Positions 53,657 through 62,900 of a DNA stretch of 64,000 nt are shown piece after piece. The notes below the pieces were generated by a model. It saw nothing but the letters and a program-made list of their open reading frames with translations. It was not told where the DNA came from and did not search any database. Numbering within the stretch: the stretch's first letter is position 1; the number at the start of each line of letters is the position of its first letter. Position numbers and translations under genes: made by a program. Source of the stretch: JAFDWI01 sp963764215 (GTDB lineage: Bacteria > Actinomycetota > Acidimicrobiia > Acidimicrobiales > Iamiaceae); the NCBI GenBank assembly GCA_963764215.1, contig CAVXRS010000008.1, forward strand, positions 124,001 to 188,000, in the 5' to 3' direction.

Positions 53657-55027
53657 ATGACCCGTGATCCCGCACTGCTCGACGAGCTGCGCACGGTTGT
53701 GGGCGCGGCCAACGTCCTGGTCGATCCCGAGTTGACCGCGTCGTACCGACGCGACTGGACGGGCCGCTTCGTTGCCGACGACGCCGTCGTGGTGCGCCCG
53801 GCGAGCGCGGCCGAGGTCGCCGGAGTGGTCACTCGATGTGCCGAGGAACAGGTGGCGATCGTTCCCCAGGGCGGCAACACCGGCCTGGTCGGTGGATCGG
53901 TTCCCCTGGCCGGGGAGATCGTGCTCTCCACCGAACGGCTCACCGGCATCGAAACCGTCGACGCGGTCACCGGCCAGATCGCCGCCCGCGCGGGCACGTC
54001 CCTTGCGCAGTTGCAGCGCACCGCGACCGAAGCCGGTTGGCGCTACGGCGTGGACATCGCCAGCCGCGACACGGCCACGATCGGTGGCACGGTGGCCACC
54101 AACGCCGGCGGGCTGCGGGTGGTGCGGTACGGCCCGACGCGTGCCCAGGTCGTGGGAGTGACACTGGTGACGGGCACGGGTGCGTTCCTGGACGCGGCGT
54201 CGGGAACGCTGCGGGACAACACCGGCTACCACCTGCCCAGCATCGTGGCCGGTTCGGAAGGCACCCTCGGCGTGGTCACCTCGGCGCGGGTCCGCCTCGT
54301 GCCCGACTTCGCGCAGCGCACCACGGCGCTGTTGCGCTTCGCAGACCCTCGTGACGCCGCGGTGGCGGCCGAATCGTTGCGGGGCGTGCTGCCGTCGGTG
54401 GAGTCGGCCGAGATCTTCTTCGCCACCGGTCTGGAGCTCGTGTGTGCCACGTTCTCGTTCCCTGCCCCCTTCGATCAGACCGCCGGCGGCTACGTGCTCG
54501 TCGAAGCCGCCGACACCACGGACGTGACCGCGACCCTGGGCCAGGCGGTGGCATCGCTGTCCGGCGTCGCCGACGTCGCCGTCGCCGAGGACCCGAGTGG
54601 TCGGGAACGACTGTGGCGCTACCGCGAACTCCACACCGAGGCGATCGCCACGGTGGGCACCCCGCACAAGCTCGACGTGGCCGTTCCGCCCGGTTCGCTC
54701 GCGGACTTCCTCGACGCGGTCGAAGGTGCGGTGGCCGACGTCGACCCGGCGGCGCGCCTGTGGTTGTTCGGCCACGGCGGGGAGGCGAGCGTGCACGTGA
54801 ACGTGACCGGCCCGGCCGACGACGACGACCGTGTCGACGCCGCGGTGCTGGGGCTGGTCGCGGAGCTCGGAGGTTCGATCAGCGCCGAACACGGCATCGG
54901 CACGGCCAAACGCGACTGGATCGGGCTCGCGCACGATCCAGCGACCCTGGACCTGTTCCGTGGGGTCAAAGCGGCTTTCGATCCGCGCGGGATCATGAAC
55001 CCGGGAGTGCTCCTTCCCTCAGGATGA
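53657..55027 (+). CDS. FAD-linked oxidoreductase, GlcD/D-2-hydroxyacid dehydrogenase type
   Basis: 456 residues. FAD-binding PCMH domain: AIVPQGGNTGLVGGSVPL (pyrophosphate-binding), IASRDTATIGGTVATNAGG, GYHLPSIVAGSEGTLGVVTS; C-terminal FAD-oxidase domain: PHKLDVAVPPGSLADFL, LFGHGGEASVHVNVTG and SAEHGIGTAKRDWI with the conserved H and K. Closest in kind to D-lactate, glycolate or D-2-hydroxyglutarate dehydrogenases. GIMNPGVLLP at the end is typical. Start ATG 53657; ATG 53639 with GGAAGGG upstream is an alternative that adds six residues. Confidence 0.88.
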   Translation: MTRDPALLDELRTVVGAANVLVDPELTASYRRDWTGRFVADDAVVVRPASAAEVAGVVTRCAEEQVAIVPQGGNTGLVGGSVPLAGEIVLSTERLTGIETVDAVTGQIAARAGTSLAQLQRTATEAGWRYGVDIASRDTATIGGTVATNAGGLRVVRYGPTRAQVVGVTLVTGTGAFLDAASGTLRDNTGYHLPSIVAGSEGTLGVVTSARVRLVPDFAQRTTALLRFADPRDAAVAAESLRGVLPSVESAEIFFATGLELVCATFSFPAPFDQTAGGYVLVEAADTTDVTATLGQAVASLSGVADVAVAEDPSGRERLWRYRELHTEAIATVGTPHKLDVAVPPGSLADFLDAVEGAVADVDPAARLWLFGHGGEASVHVNVTGPADDDDRVDAAVLGLVAELGGSISAEHGIGTAKRDWIGLAHDPATLDLFRGVKAAFDPRGIMNPGVLLPSG

Positions 55028-55095
55028 ACCGCGCCACACCACCCGGTCCGCGCGGCCAGGCGGTACGGCTCGAACCGTTCGTGGGCGACCGGCGC

Positions 55096-55101
55096 TAGCG
55101 T
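55096..55101 (+). promoter_or_regulatory. -10 hexamer, methyltransferase gene
   Basis: TAGCGT seven bases before ATG 55109; it overlaps the alternative GTG 55100. Confidence 0.4.
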
Positions 55102-55108
55102 GCCGCAC

Positions 55109-55735
55109 ATGGACCACGACCACGACGGGCGACCGCCGAGCTTCGACGAACGCGCCGCGACCTGGGACGACGAGGCCAAGATCGAACGGGCCCGGTGGAC
55201 GGCCAGGCGCATCGCCGAGGAGGTCGACCTCACCGGCGACGAGCGACTCCTCGAGTACGGCGCGGGCACCGGATTGGTCTCCGAAGCCCTGCGGGACCTG
55301 GTCGGGCCGATCACGCTTGCCGATCCGTCGGAGGGGATGCGCGCCCAGATCCAGACCAAGGTCGACGACGGACGCCTCCCCGGGGCCCGAGTCCGGGACC
55401 TGGATCTGTCCCGGGATCAACTCCCCGACGACGAGCAATTCGATCTGATCGTCACCTCCATGGTGCTGCATCATGTCGACCCGGTCGATCCGGTGCTGGA
55501 GGCATTCAGGTCGATGACCGCCGACGGTGGCCACCTGTGCGTGATCGACCTCGACGCCGAGGACGGGTCGTTTCACGGCCGGGGGGTCGACGTGCACCAC
55601 GGTTTCGATCGGGACGACCTCGCAGGTCGGCTGTCGGCTGCCGGCTACGCCGCGGTCTCCGTCACCGATTGCGGTTCGGTCGAACGCGACGAGGGGGGAA
55701 CCTACGGGTTGTTCCTCGCGGTGGCGTCACGCTGA
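55109..55735 (+). CDS. Class I AdoMet-dependent methyltransferase
   Basis: 208 residues. Motif I LLEYGAGTGLVSEAL, acidic motif II ITLADPSEGM, motif IV FDLIVTSMVLHHVDP and GGHLCVIDLDAEDGSFHG. Similar to the UbiE/SmtA-like generic group; substrate not predictable. The N-terminus is His/Asp-rich (DHDHDG). ATG 55109 is preferred over GTG 55100 because the predicted -10 overlaps the latter. The 3' end overlaps the convergent TMEM143-like gene by nine bases. Confidence 0.8.
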   Translation: MDHDHDGRPPSFDERAATWDDEAKIERARWTARRIAEEVDLTGDERLLEYGAGTGLVSEALRDLVGPITLADPSEGMRAQIQTKVDDGRLPGARVRDLDLSRDQLPDDEQFDLIVTSMVLHHVDPVDPVLEAFRSMTADGGHLCVIDLDAEDGSFHGRGVDVHHGFDRDDLAGRLSAAGYAAVSVTDCGSVERDEGGTYGLFLAVASR

Positions 55736-57010
55736 ACGCGCCACGACCTCGCTTTCCGGGCTCGGGCGGTGATGCGTCACGGGCGCGACCTGTTGGGTCG
55801 AGTCGTCGAAGATGCCGACCCATCGCCTGCGCAGGAGACGTCCGGCGGTGGCCGGCGCCATCGCGCGAAACGTCGGGCCGTCGGGGGCGTCGTCGGAGCT
55901 GACCAGATCGAGTTGACGGAGCTTGGTCAGCGATCCGTCGACGTCGAAGTCGATGTCGCACGCCGCGTCGGAATCGATCCAGCGTTCCACGGCGGTGTCC
56001 AGGTCCGCGGCGGTCAGCCCGTCCGGTTCGGCGAGCAGGAATCGGTAGCCGAGCAACACCTCGGCGACCTCCTGCTGCTCGGCCGCGTACAGCAGTGAGT
56101 AGACCACGTTCGGTCCGTCTCCCAGGGTGTGGGTGATCAGGTGTTCGCTGAGGATCTTGAGATAGCGCACGTGGCGGTTCTTGAGCTTGGAGTACTGGCG
56201 GGCGAAGAAGCCGCCGAGCGCGGCCAGTCCGCCGAAGAGCACCACCAGCGTGGCCTGGTCCAGCTCGGGCGCGTGCTTCCTCAGTCCGAGCCAGGCTCCG
56301 ACGAGCACGAACATCAACCCGAGTGTGGTCAACAGCTTGGTGCTCAGCACGACCACGCCGGAGGCCACGGCCGGCACGCCCATCATCAGTGAATCGATGA
56401 GCCGGTACCGGACCCGGACCGACGGCAGGAGCGTCTTGATGTTCGCCCGCGGCGTGTCCCGGAAATGGCGCAGATCGATCCTTCCCGGTTCCAGGGAACG
56501 CTTGGCGGGGTCGATGCCGCGCTCGGCGAACCACTCGGCGGACTGCACCTGTGTGTGCACCACCAGCCGGTCGTCGACGGTCACTTCACGCGTCTTCCGG
56601 CGCAGCCGATCCCAGGTGCGGACCTCGACGGTGTCCCGGTGCGAGCCGCTCGTGAAGAGCAGCAGTTCCCGGTAGTCGTCCAGATCCACCTGGAGCCGGA
56701 GTGGCAGGAGCATCTCGGTGGTGACCGCATCGTCGAGCTCGGCGAGTGTGATCTTTCGGTAGTTCGAATCCTCCAACAGTTCGGTGAGATCCTCCGCGAG
56801 CCGCGCCGAAGCCGCTCGGTCACCGGCCTCCCAGCATTCGGTGATGCGTCGTGCCCGACCGTGGAACTCGTGGTGATAGAGAGCGGCGACCAGCTCGCTG
56901 ACCAGCGCGAAGTCCCCGGGGGAAGCCTCGCCGGAAGATTCCCCGGTCAGGCCTTCGAGCGCGCGCAGCACCGGTGCGGGCAGGAAGCGTTGACGGGGTG
57001 GATCGGTCAC
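55727..57010 (-). CDS. TMEM143/DUF3754-like membrane protein
   Basis: 427 residues. Long soluble N-terminal part (TLAELDDAVTTEMLLPLRLQ, FRDTPRANIKTLLPSVRVRY) followed by two close membrane helices near residues 250-300 (VASGVVVLSTKLLTTLGLMF; LVVLFGGLAALGGFFARQYS) and a C-terminal part with SEHLITHTLGDGPNVV. KTLLPSVRVRYRLID and the double helix fit the family named after mitochondrial TMEM143, of unknown function. Start GTG 57010 has TACCCT six bases upstream. Confidence 0.75.
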   Translation of the reverse strand: MTDPPRQRFLPAPVLRALEGLTGESSGEASPGDFALVSELVAALYHHEFHGRARRITECWEAGDRAASARLAEDLTELLEDSNYRKITLAELDDAVTTEMLLPLRLQVDLDDYRELLLFTSGSHRDTVEVRTWDRLRRKTREVTVDDRLVVHTQVQSAEWFAERGIDPAKRSLEPGRIDLRHFRDTPRANIKTLLPSVRVRYRLIDSLMMGVPAVASGVVVLSTKLLTTLGLMFVLVGAWLGLRKHAPELDQATLVVLFGGLAALGGFFARQYSKLKNRHVRYLKILSEHLITHTLGDGPNVVYSLLYAAEQQEVAEVLLGYRFLLAEPDGLTAADLDTAVERWIDSDAACDIDFDVDGSLTKLRQLDLVSSDDAPDGPTFRAMAPATAGRLLRRRWVGIFDDSTQQVAPVTHHRPSPESEVVARSA

Positions 57011-57016
57011 GTTCCC

Positions 57017-57022
57017 AGGGTA
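57017..57022 (-). promoter_or_regulatory. -10 hexamer, TMEM143-like gene
   Basis: TACCCT on the minus strand, six bases before GTG 57010. Confidence 0.45.
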
Positions 57023-57052
57023 GGGACCGTCCCGACGCTCAGCAGACGTCGA

Positions 57053-57083
57053 GGGTGGACGGCGTCGTGGGTGGACGGCGTCG
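57053..57083. repeat. 15-base direct repeat
   Basis: GGGTGGACGGCGTCG at 57053-57067 and 57069-57083, upstream of the TMEM143-like gene. Confidence 0.55.
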
Positions 57084-57134
57084 CGCACCGCACACGTCGG
57101 GATCGACGCCCGATCAGGCGCCGAGCGGATCGTC

Positions 57135-57210
57135 TGGTACCCCCAACGGGATTCGAACCCGTGTTACCTGCGTGAAAGGCAGGCGTCCTAGGCCGCTGGA
57201 CGATGGGGGC
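57135..57210 (-). tRNA. tRNA-Glu (TTC)
   Basis: Minus strand begins GCCCCCATCGTCCAGC; anticodon stem CCTGC..GCAGG with loop CTTTCAC gives anticodon TTC. T arm ACGGG-TTCGAAT-CCCGT. Acceptor GCCCCCA pairs with TGGGGGT; the 3' CCA is encoded. Confidence 0.95.
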
Positions 57211-57515
57211 ATCGGAACCGGAGCACTGTATCAGGGGGCCGTTCGGCCCTTTGGGGCGCCCACGACGATCTGGGAGGGGCGAAGCGCTCAAACTGGCTGC
57301 TGGACGGCCGACTTTGCAGGAAGGGAACGTCGTTTGTCCGAGTCGAGACCGCTCGGCGACGGGGGCGTCCGGCCGACCTGTACAGGACACACGGTCGAAG
57401 ACAGGAGATCGATCATTACCGTCGGACCACGAATGCTTCGCAGGCCGTTCGGCCACGACGCGGGCGCATGCCGGCGAGTGGACGGTGCGCGTCTCCCCGC
57501 GGTGGTGACCGAGCC
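57211..57515. other. Intergenic region before zinc-ribbon gene
   Basis: About 305 bases. GGGCC-GTTC-GGCCC followed by TTT near 57237-57253 could be a small terminator-like hairpin on the plus strand. I see no second tRNA and no convincing promoter. Confidence 0.35.
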
Positions 57516-59996
57516 ATGACCAACGACGTGCTCGTCTGCCCGGAATGCCGGGCGCGGGTGTTCGGCGAATGGAGCGCATGCAAGTTCTGCGGTGCGGTGC
57601 TCCGCGTGACCGAGATCGGTGGCACCGTCGATCCTGACGAACTGGTCGCCGGGCAGGGGACGTCGGGTGGGGGTGGGTCGGGTTCTGCAGCCGGACCGCG
57701 CTCACCATGGGCGAATGCACAGGATCCTGCGTCGGGTGCGGGTGGCTCGACGGCGGGTGCCGCTCCGGAGTTGCAAGCGGGTTCCGGTGTCGGCTCGGGC
57801 ACCGGAACAGACGCCCCGGGCGGATGGTCCTCGTGGGCAGGGTCCGAAGCAGAAGGAGCCGGTCCCGCGGGCCGAACGCACGACTGGGATTCGCCGCCGG
57901 CACTCGCAGATGTCGACCCGTTCGGCAGCTTCGACTCCGCGGCCGGCTCCGCTGCGCCGACCTCGGGCGCTTCCACCGGCCTGTCGGATCCGGGCGGTGC
58001 GGCGTCTTCGTCCGACGAATCGGTTCGGCGTGCTTCGGTGGCCGGCGGGACGGTCGCGGACGACGCGGCGGGCACGCTCGACGTGCCGACGGGACCATCG
58101 ACCGGCGCAGAACTGGTTCCCCTCGAAGGTGGTGCCCAGACCTGGACCGAAGGCCCCGCTCCGCGCATCGACGACGACGGCCCGTCCGGCCTCGACCCGG
58201 TGTCGTGGTATCCAGAGCAGGGTGCACCCGCCGCCGACGAGAGCCCGTCGGGCCTCGACCCGATGTCGTGGTACCCAGAGCCCGGCGCCGCCCGAGAAGA
58301 CGACGCGGCCCACGACGACGCGGCCCACGACGACTCGTCGGGATTCGCCGCACCGGACGACGATGATGCCGAATCGACGCACGAACGATTCGATCCCGGC
58401 GCGATCTTCCGTGAACCAGAGGAGACTCCCGCGCCGCCAATCGGCGAGACGCCTGTCACGAGCGCGCTGGAACCGACGGTGCCCGAGGTCAACTGGACCG
58501 CTTCGGCGGATGCCTGGGCGACTTCGGTCGAACCGACGGGAAAGCCCAAAGGCCAGGCGGTTCTCTCCCGCGAGGCCCGGCTGCTGCTCATGGGGATCCT
58601 CCTCGTGATCGTGGTCATCGCGGGCATGAAGGTCTTCGGCCGGGGTCAGAGCTATCCGTCGGAATGGTCGGGGAACGTCGAACAGGTCGCGAACTGGGTG
58701 TCGTCGAAGCGGAACCTTCCGTTCCGCCATCCTGTGGCAGTCGTGACCTGGAACGCGAGCCACTACGACGCTGCGGTCCATGCTGCCGAGGTACCCCAGC
58801 AGTCCCAGCAGGAGCTGACCGATCAGGTCGCGATGTGGCGTGCACTGGGGGGAGTGCAGGGCAATCCGGCTGCCACCCTCGGCGTCGTCGCCGAGCAGCG
58901 TCCCGAGTTCGGTGCCTTCTTCGATCCGACGGACGATCAGCTCGTGCTCCGGTCGGGAACCGATCCGGCCCAGCTGCGGGTCGCTGCTGCCGGCGCCCTC
59001 TCGGTCGCGCTCGACTCCCAACATGGCAATTTCTCGACCCTGACCAAACCGGCGATCGCCGAGTCTCCGCTCGAGAGCGTCGTGGCCGGGAATTCCGCAG
59101 CGATGCGGGCCGCGTACTTCGCGACGTTGTCCGCTGACCAACGACATGCCCTCGGAGCCCTCGTCGTCAATCCCCTGCCGCCGGACGCGAACCTGCTCGA
59201 TGCCCGGGCGGCGTTGCAACCCGGCGCCGGTCGCCCCTTCGTCGATCTCGTCCGATCCGTGGACGGGACCGGCGGGGTCAACGACCTGGTCGAAAATCCG
59301 CCGATCTCCTCGCAACAGATCCTCGACGGATCCGCGTACTTCAACGGGCAGGATCCGCTGTCCGGTGAGGTTCCCCAGGCTCCACAGGGCACCCAGACCC
59401 TCGAGAACGGGACGCTCGGCGCCGAGGGCTGGTATCTGTTGGTCGCCGGTCGTCTCTCTGCCGGCACCGGATTCGACATGATCGGCAACTGGGCCGGCGA
59501 CAACTACGTCGCATTCCGCAAACGCAACGGGCAGGTCTGTGTCACCGACGTCCTCCGGGGAGCAGACGCGTCGACGACCCAGGTCCTGAAGTCGATGTTG
59601 GACAAGTGGGCGGCGACCATTCCCGGCGGACACGTCGACGTCAAGCAGAGTTCGGACACCCTGGTCACCGCGGCCGGCTGTGATCCGGGGGCATCGGCCG
59701 ACCAGGGTCTCCACGGTCTCGAACGCACGGCCGTCCAGGCGGCCGTCGCCCGTGCCGAACTGGCCTCGTACTACTACCTGCGCGGGACGAAGATCCCCAA
59801 TGGCCCGAATGGTCCGTTGTTCACCCCGCAGGTGGCCTGGTGCCTGTCGGACCATGTCGTCCATGGCGCACAGCCCGACGTGATCTCGCAGGTCACGCAG
59901 CACCGCGGGGGCACGTTCCGCTCGTTGACCCTGGCCGCGGGCAAGAGCTGTGGAAGCCAGCTGGTCGGCCAACTGTTCACCGGTTCGGGCAGCTGA
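57516..59996 (+). CDS. Zinc-ribbon protein with single TM helix and large extracytoplasmic domain
   Basis: 826 residues. Zinc ribbon at 8-25 (CPEC, ten residues, CKFC), then about 320 residues of Gly/Ser/Asp-rich disorder containing a near-duplicate motif, SGLDPVSWYPE and SGLDPMSWYPE (about 222-262), and an acidic DDAAHDD repeat. One membrane helix (LLLMGILLVIVVIAGMKV) lies at about 355-376. The outer 450 residues form an unrecognised domain with cysteine pairs toward the end (CVTDVL, GCDPG, CLSDH, CGSQL). The layout suggests a cytoplasmic sensor or scaffold with an external domain. Function unknown. Start ATG 57516 begins right before the ribbon; ribosome site weak. Convergent with DUF2017. 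Confidence 0.65.
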   Translation: MTNDVLVCPECRARVFGEWSACKFCGAVLRVTEIGGTVDPDELVAGQGTSGGGGSGSAAGPRSPWANAQDPASGAGGSTAGAAPELQAGSGVGSGTGTDAPGGWSSWAGSEAEGAGPAGRTHDWDSPPALADVDPFGSFDSAAGSAAPTSGASTGLSDPGGAASSSDESVRRASVAGGTVADDAAGTLDVPTGPSTGAELVPLEGGAQTWTEGPAPRIDDDGPSGLDPVSWYPEQGAPAADESPSGLDPMSWYPEPGAAREDDAAHDDAAHDDSSGFAAPDDDDAESTHERFDPGAIFREPEETPAPPIGETPVTSALEPTVPEVNWTASADAWATSVEPTGKPKGQAVLSREARLLLMGILLVIVVIAGMKVFGRGQSYPSEWSGNVEQVANWVSSKRNLPFRHPVAVVTWNASHYDAAVHAAEVPQQSQQELTDQVAMWRALGGVQGNPAATLGVVAEQRPEFGAFFDPTDDQLVLRSGTDPAQLRVAAAGALSVALDSQHGNFSTLTKPAIAESPLESVVAGNSAAMRAAYFATLSADQRHALGALVVNPLPPDANLLDARAALQPGAGRPFVDLVRSVDGTGGVNDLVENPPISSQQILDGSAYFNGQDPLSGEVPQAPQGTQTLENGTLGAEGWYLLVAGRLSAGTGFDMIGNWAGDNYVAFRKRNGQVCVTDVLRGADASTTQVLKSMLDKWAATIPGGHVDVKQSSDTLVTAAGCDPGASADQGLHGLERTAVQAAVARAELASYYYLRGTKIPNGPNGPLFTPQVAWCLSDHVVHGAQPDVISQVTQHRGGTFRSLTLAAGKSCGSQLVGQLFTGSGS

Positions 59997-60006
59997 AGAA
60001 GTTCCC

Positions 60007-60480
60007 TCAGGGGGCCATGGCCTCGATCAGGTCGTTCAACAGCAGGCTCAGGAAGTCGTAGGCCACCCAGCTCGCCAGGTTCGGATCGTTCCGGGACACG
60101 CGGACCGGCTCGGAGTCGGCTTCGATGCCCAATCGGGTGCCCAACACCAGGCGAATCGCATTGATCGACTGAATCCAGGCCTCGGCCTGGCCGGCATCGA
60201 GCCGTTCCGTCCCCGACGTCGCGGCGAGCACACGAAGAGCTCCGAGATGACGTTGCCGGAGCTCGTCGCCCATCATCATCTGGTAGCCCGCGTCGCGAAC
60301 CGGGTCCGATCCGTAGCCGGGGGGGAACAATCGCTGGAGCGACGGATCGGACGACGATGTGAGATCGTCGGTCAGCTCCGCGGCGACCGACCGAAGCAGA
60401 TCACGCTCGGAGTCGTGGAGGTTGATCTCGAGGGTGCCGTCCGGATGCACTCGGACCCGGCGCCGAAACCTGATGGGCAT
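60007..60480 (-). CDS. DUF2017 protein
   Basis: 157 residues: RFRRRVRVHPDGTLEINL then an all-helical body (ERDLLRSVAAELTDDL, RLFPPGYGSDP, RDAGYQMMMGDELRQRHL, WIQSINAIRLVLGTRLG). DUF2017 is found next to clpS throughout actinobacteria, as here, so a role in ClpS/ClpAP-linked proteolysis is often supposed. Start ATG 60480 has TGAGG seven bases upstream, overlapping the clpS stop region. Confidence 0.85.
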   Translation of the reverse strand: MPIRFRRRVRVHPDGTLEINLHDSERDLLRSVAAELTDDLTSSSDPSLQRLFPPGYGSDPVRDAGYQMMMGDELRQRHLGALRVLAATSGTERLDAGQAEAWIQSINAIRLVLGTRLGIEADSEPVRVSRNDPNLASWVAYDFLSLLLNDLIEAMAP

Positions 60481-60488
60481 CGTGGGCC

Positions 60489-60788
60489 TCAGGTGTCCTG
60501 TTGCATCGTGGCCCACAGGCCGTGCTCGTGGAGTCGGAACACGTCGCGTTGGGCCTGTTCGCGCGTCCCCGACGAGACCACCGCACGACCGAGCGTGTGG
60601 ACGTCCATCATCAATTTCTCGGCCTTGGCCCGCGAATAGCCGAAGAGCTTCTGGAAGACGAACGTCACATACGACATCAGGTTGATCGGGTCGTTCCAGA
60701 CCAGCACGATCCAGGGCGTGTCGGGATCGGCTTCGTCAGATCCCTGGGGCGACCACGTCTCGACCGGCGCGGTCTCGGTCGGCGTCAT
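60489..60788 (-). CDS. clpS: ATP-dependent Clp protease adaptor ClpS
   Basis: 99 residues from ATG 60788. Core WIVLVWNDPINLMSYVTFVF (N-degron pocket strand and helix), KLFGYSRAKAEKLMMDVHTLGRA with the conserved V-H, and a C-terminal strand. ClpS delivers proteins with N-terminal bulky residues to ClpAP or ClpCP. The first 25 residues are the usual disordered extension. A GTG about 13 codons upstream is another possible start. DUF2017 follows eight bases downstream; the 5' part overlaps the end of ctaA in another frame. Confidence 0.88.
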   Translation of the reverse strand: MTPTETAPVETWSPQGSDEADPDTPWIVLVWNDPINLMSYVTFVFQKLFGYSRAKAEKLMMDVHTLGRAVVSSGTREQAQRDVFRLHEHGLWATMQQDT

Positions 60789-61827
60789 CGTCGCCGACGG
60801 AGCAACCGTCGAGTCGTTCCGCACGCTGAGCTGTCGTGGTCCCACGCGTCGATTCTGCCGCGTCGGGCACCGATTCGGACAGTCCGAGGAAGAACCACAG
60901 GACCGCACTCCAGATGAGGGTGGCCCCCAGGATGTGCAGCGCCACCAGGGTCGTGGGCACTCCGGTGAAGTACTGGGTGTAACCGATGGCCGCCTGGAGC
61001 ACGCCGAACACGAGGACGATCTCGAGCCGGGCGAGCACCGCTCGGGGGGCACGCGAGCGCACCAGGACGACGATGAGGGCGATGACGGTCGCCAGGACGG
61101 ACATGTCGACGGTGCCGTGGATGCGGGCCACGTCACTGATCTGGAACGGCAACCGGTCGACCGGGGTGCCGTTGTTCGAACCCGAATGCGGACCGGTACC
61201 GGTCACCACGGTGCCGGTGAGGATGGCCAGCGCCGTCATCGCCACGAGGAACCGTCCCAGTCGTCGGACCGGGATTGCCACAACGCTCCGTTGGTGGGAG
61301 CCATCGGGCCGACGGGCGCGGTGGACGAGGACGACCGCGTCCGCGACCAGCAATTGGGAGAGCACGAAATGGCTCATCACGAACGGTGGCCACAGATGCG
61401 AGAGCACGACGACACCACCGAGGACGATCTGGCCGATGACGCCGGCGACCAGTCCGGCCGAGAGCCAGGTCAGATCCCGGCGTCTAGGGACGCGGATCAG
61501 CGCACCGAGCACTGCCAGGATCACCACGATCGAAACCAGTCCGGTGACGAGGCGGTTCCCGAATTCCACCCACCCGTGGAACTGCCAGGAGGGGTAGATC
61601 TTGTTCGACTGGCAGGTGGGCCAGTCGGTGCAGCCCAGGCCGGAACCGGTCAGACGGACCGCACCACCGGTGACCACGATCAGACCGATGAGCCAGACCG
61701 CGACGAGCGTGACCCGTTCATACGAGCGCGGGCTCATGCGGAAACGGCCGACCACGCCCTTCCCGGCACCTGGCGCCAACGCTTCGGACGGATCGTCGAT
61801 CACGATGTCATCTCGGACGACGGCCAC
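60736..61827 (-). CDS. ctaA: Heme A synthase
   Basis: 363 residues, eight membrane helices in two similar halves. First half: GGAVRLTGSGLGCTDWPTC with the conserved GSGLGCxDWPxC cysteine pair, WVEFGNRLVTG (heme His-related region EFxNR), and FVMSHFVLSQL with His; second half: RIHGTVDMSV and ALHILGATLIW, both with heme-ligand histidines. The enzyme oxidises heme O to heme A for aa3-type oxidases. Start GTG 61827, with AGGA nine bases before. The last 45 residues (TRGTTTAQRAERLDG onward) look unlike the family and overlap clpS by 53 bases, so the true end may be earlier if a base is wrong near 60860. Confidence 0.9.
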   Translation of the reverse strand: MAVVRDDIVIDDPSEALAPGAGKGVVGRFRMSPRSYERVTLVAVWLIGLIVVTGGAVRLTGSGLGCTDWPTCQSNKIYPSWQFHGWVEFGNRLVTGLVSIVVILAVLGALIRVPRRRDLTWLSAGLVAGVIGQIVLGGVVVLSHLWPPFVMSHFVLSQLLVADAVVLVHRARRPDGSHQRSVVAIPVRRLGRFLVAMTALAILTGTVVTGTGPHSGSNNGTPVDRLPFQISDVARIHGTVDMSVLATVIALIVVLVRSRAPRAVLARLEIVLVFGVLQAAIGYTQYFTGVPTTLVALHILGATLIWSAVLWFFLGLSESVPDAAESTRGTTTAQRAERLDGCSVGDDDADRDRAGRDVVAPGI

Positions 61828-61956
61828 GCCTGGCAATCCTACCGGGCACCTCTCCGGTGACCTCCAACGTGCCACGCGACGGGGGCCGGACGTCCCCGCC
61901 GGTTTCGGGGTCAGTTGGTATCGCGGTCCCGGCGGCCGTATCGTCGGAACGTTCTC

Positions 61957-62856
61957 ATGTCCACTGTCACGCTCGCTCCGAGCATTCGTGCACGGGTCAC
62001 TGGGTTCGTCGTTCTCACCAAGCCCCGGATCATCGAGCTCCTCCTGGTGACGACGGTTCCGACCCAGATCGTCGCCGCCCGAGGGATTCCGGGCATCTGG
62101 ATCATGGTGTGCACCGTGGTCGGCGGAACACTGGCAGCCGGGGGCGCCCACGTGATCAACATGTACGTCGATCGCGACATCGATGCGCTCATGGAACGCA
62201 CCAAGAACCGACCGCTGGTCACCGGTGTCGTCAAACCCAACGAGGCGCTGGTCTTCGCGGCCGTCCTGGAAATCGCCGCGTTCGCCCTGTTGTGGACGAC
62301 GGTGAATCTGATCAGTGCGGTCCTGGCCTTCGCCGCGTTCGCCTTCTACGTCGTGGTCTACACCCTCTGGCTCAAGCGGACGACCAGCCGCAACATCGTC
62401 ATCGGCGGCGCAGCCGGTGCCGTGCCCGTGCTCATCGGTTGGACCTCGGTGACCGGACATCTCGCCTGGCCGCCGGTGATCCTGTTCCTCGTCATCGTCT
62501 ACTGGACCCCGCCGCACTTCTGGGCGCTCGCGATCCGCTACCGGGACGACTACTCGGCCGCCCAGGTGCCGATGCTGCCCAGCGTCGAGGGCTACCACCG
62601 CACCGCGGTCCGCATTCTCGGCTACACCCTGGTGCTCTGGGCGCTCACCCTCGTCTTCGGCCCGGTCGCCGACATGGGGCTCATCTACTGGGCGGCAGCC
62701 ATCGTGCTGGGTGGCATCTTCACCTGGATGGCCGTCGATCTGCTGCGCACCGAATCACCGAAGGTCGCCATGCGACTGTTCAGCTTTTCGATCACCTACG
62801 TGACCCTGTTGTTCGGGGCGATGGTGGTCGACCAGTTGGTACGGTGGGGCCACTGA
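61957..62856 (+). CDS. ctaB: Protoheme IX farnesyltransferase (heme O synthase)
   Basis: 299 residues, about nine membrane helices. UbiA superfamily: FVVLTKPRIIELLLVTTVP, the first Asp-rich motif NMYVDRDIDALMERTKNRPL (NxxxDxxxD), the second loop YTLWLKRTTSRNIVIGG, and YWTPPHFWALAI with YRDDYSAAQVPMLP. It attaches farnesyl to heme B, the step before heme A synthase, whose gene is divergent next door. Start ATG 61957; a TATCGT hexamer lies 12 bases upstream. Confidence 0.95.
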   Translation: MSTVTLAPSIRARVTGFVVLTKPRIIELLLVTTVPTQIVAARGIPGIWIMVCTVVGGTLAAGGAHVINMYVDRDIDALMERTKNRPLVTGVVKPNEALVFAAVLEIAAFALLWTTVNLISAVLAFAAFAFYVVVYTLWLKRTTSRNIVIGGAAGAVPVLIGWTSVTGHLAWPPVILFLVIVYWTPPHFWALAIRYRDDYSAAQVPMLPSVEGYHRTAVRILGYTLVLWALTLVFGPVADMGLIYWAAAIVLGGIFTWMAVDLLRTESPKVAMRLFSFSITYVTLLFGAMVVDQLVRWGH

Positions 62857-62900
62857 TGGCCGGATGCGAGTCCACCGGGGCCGCGCCGTGGACGGCAAGT

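Noticed and set aside
57211..57515. A second tRNA after tRNA-Glu.
   Set aside because: No cloverleaf or anticodon arm can be drawn in this stretch.
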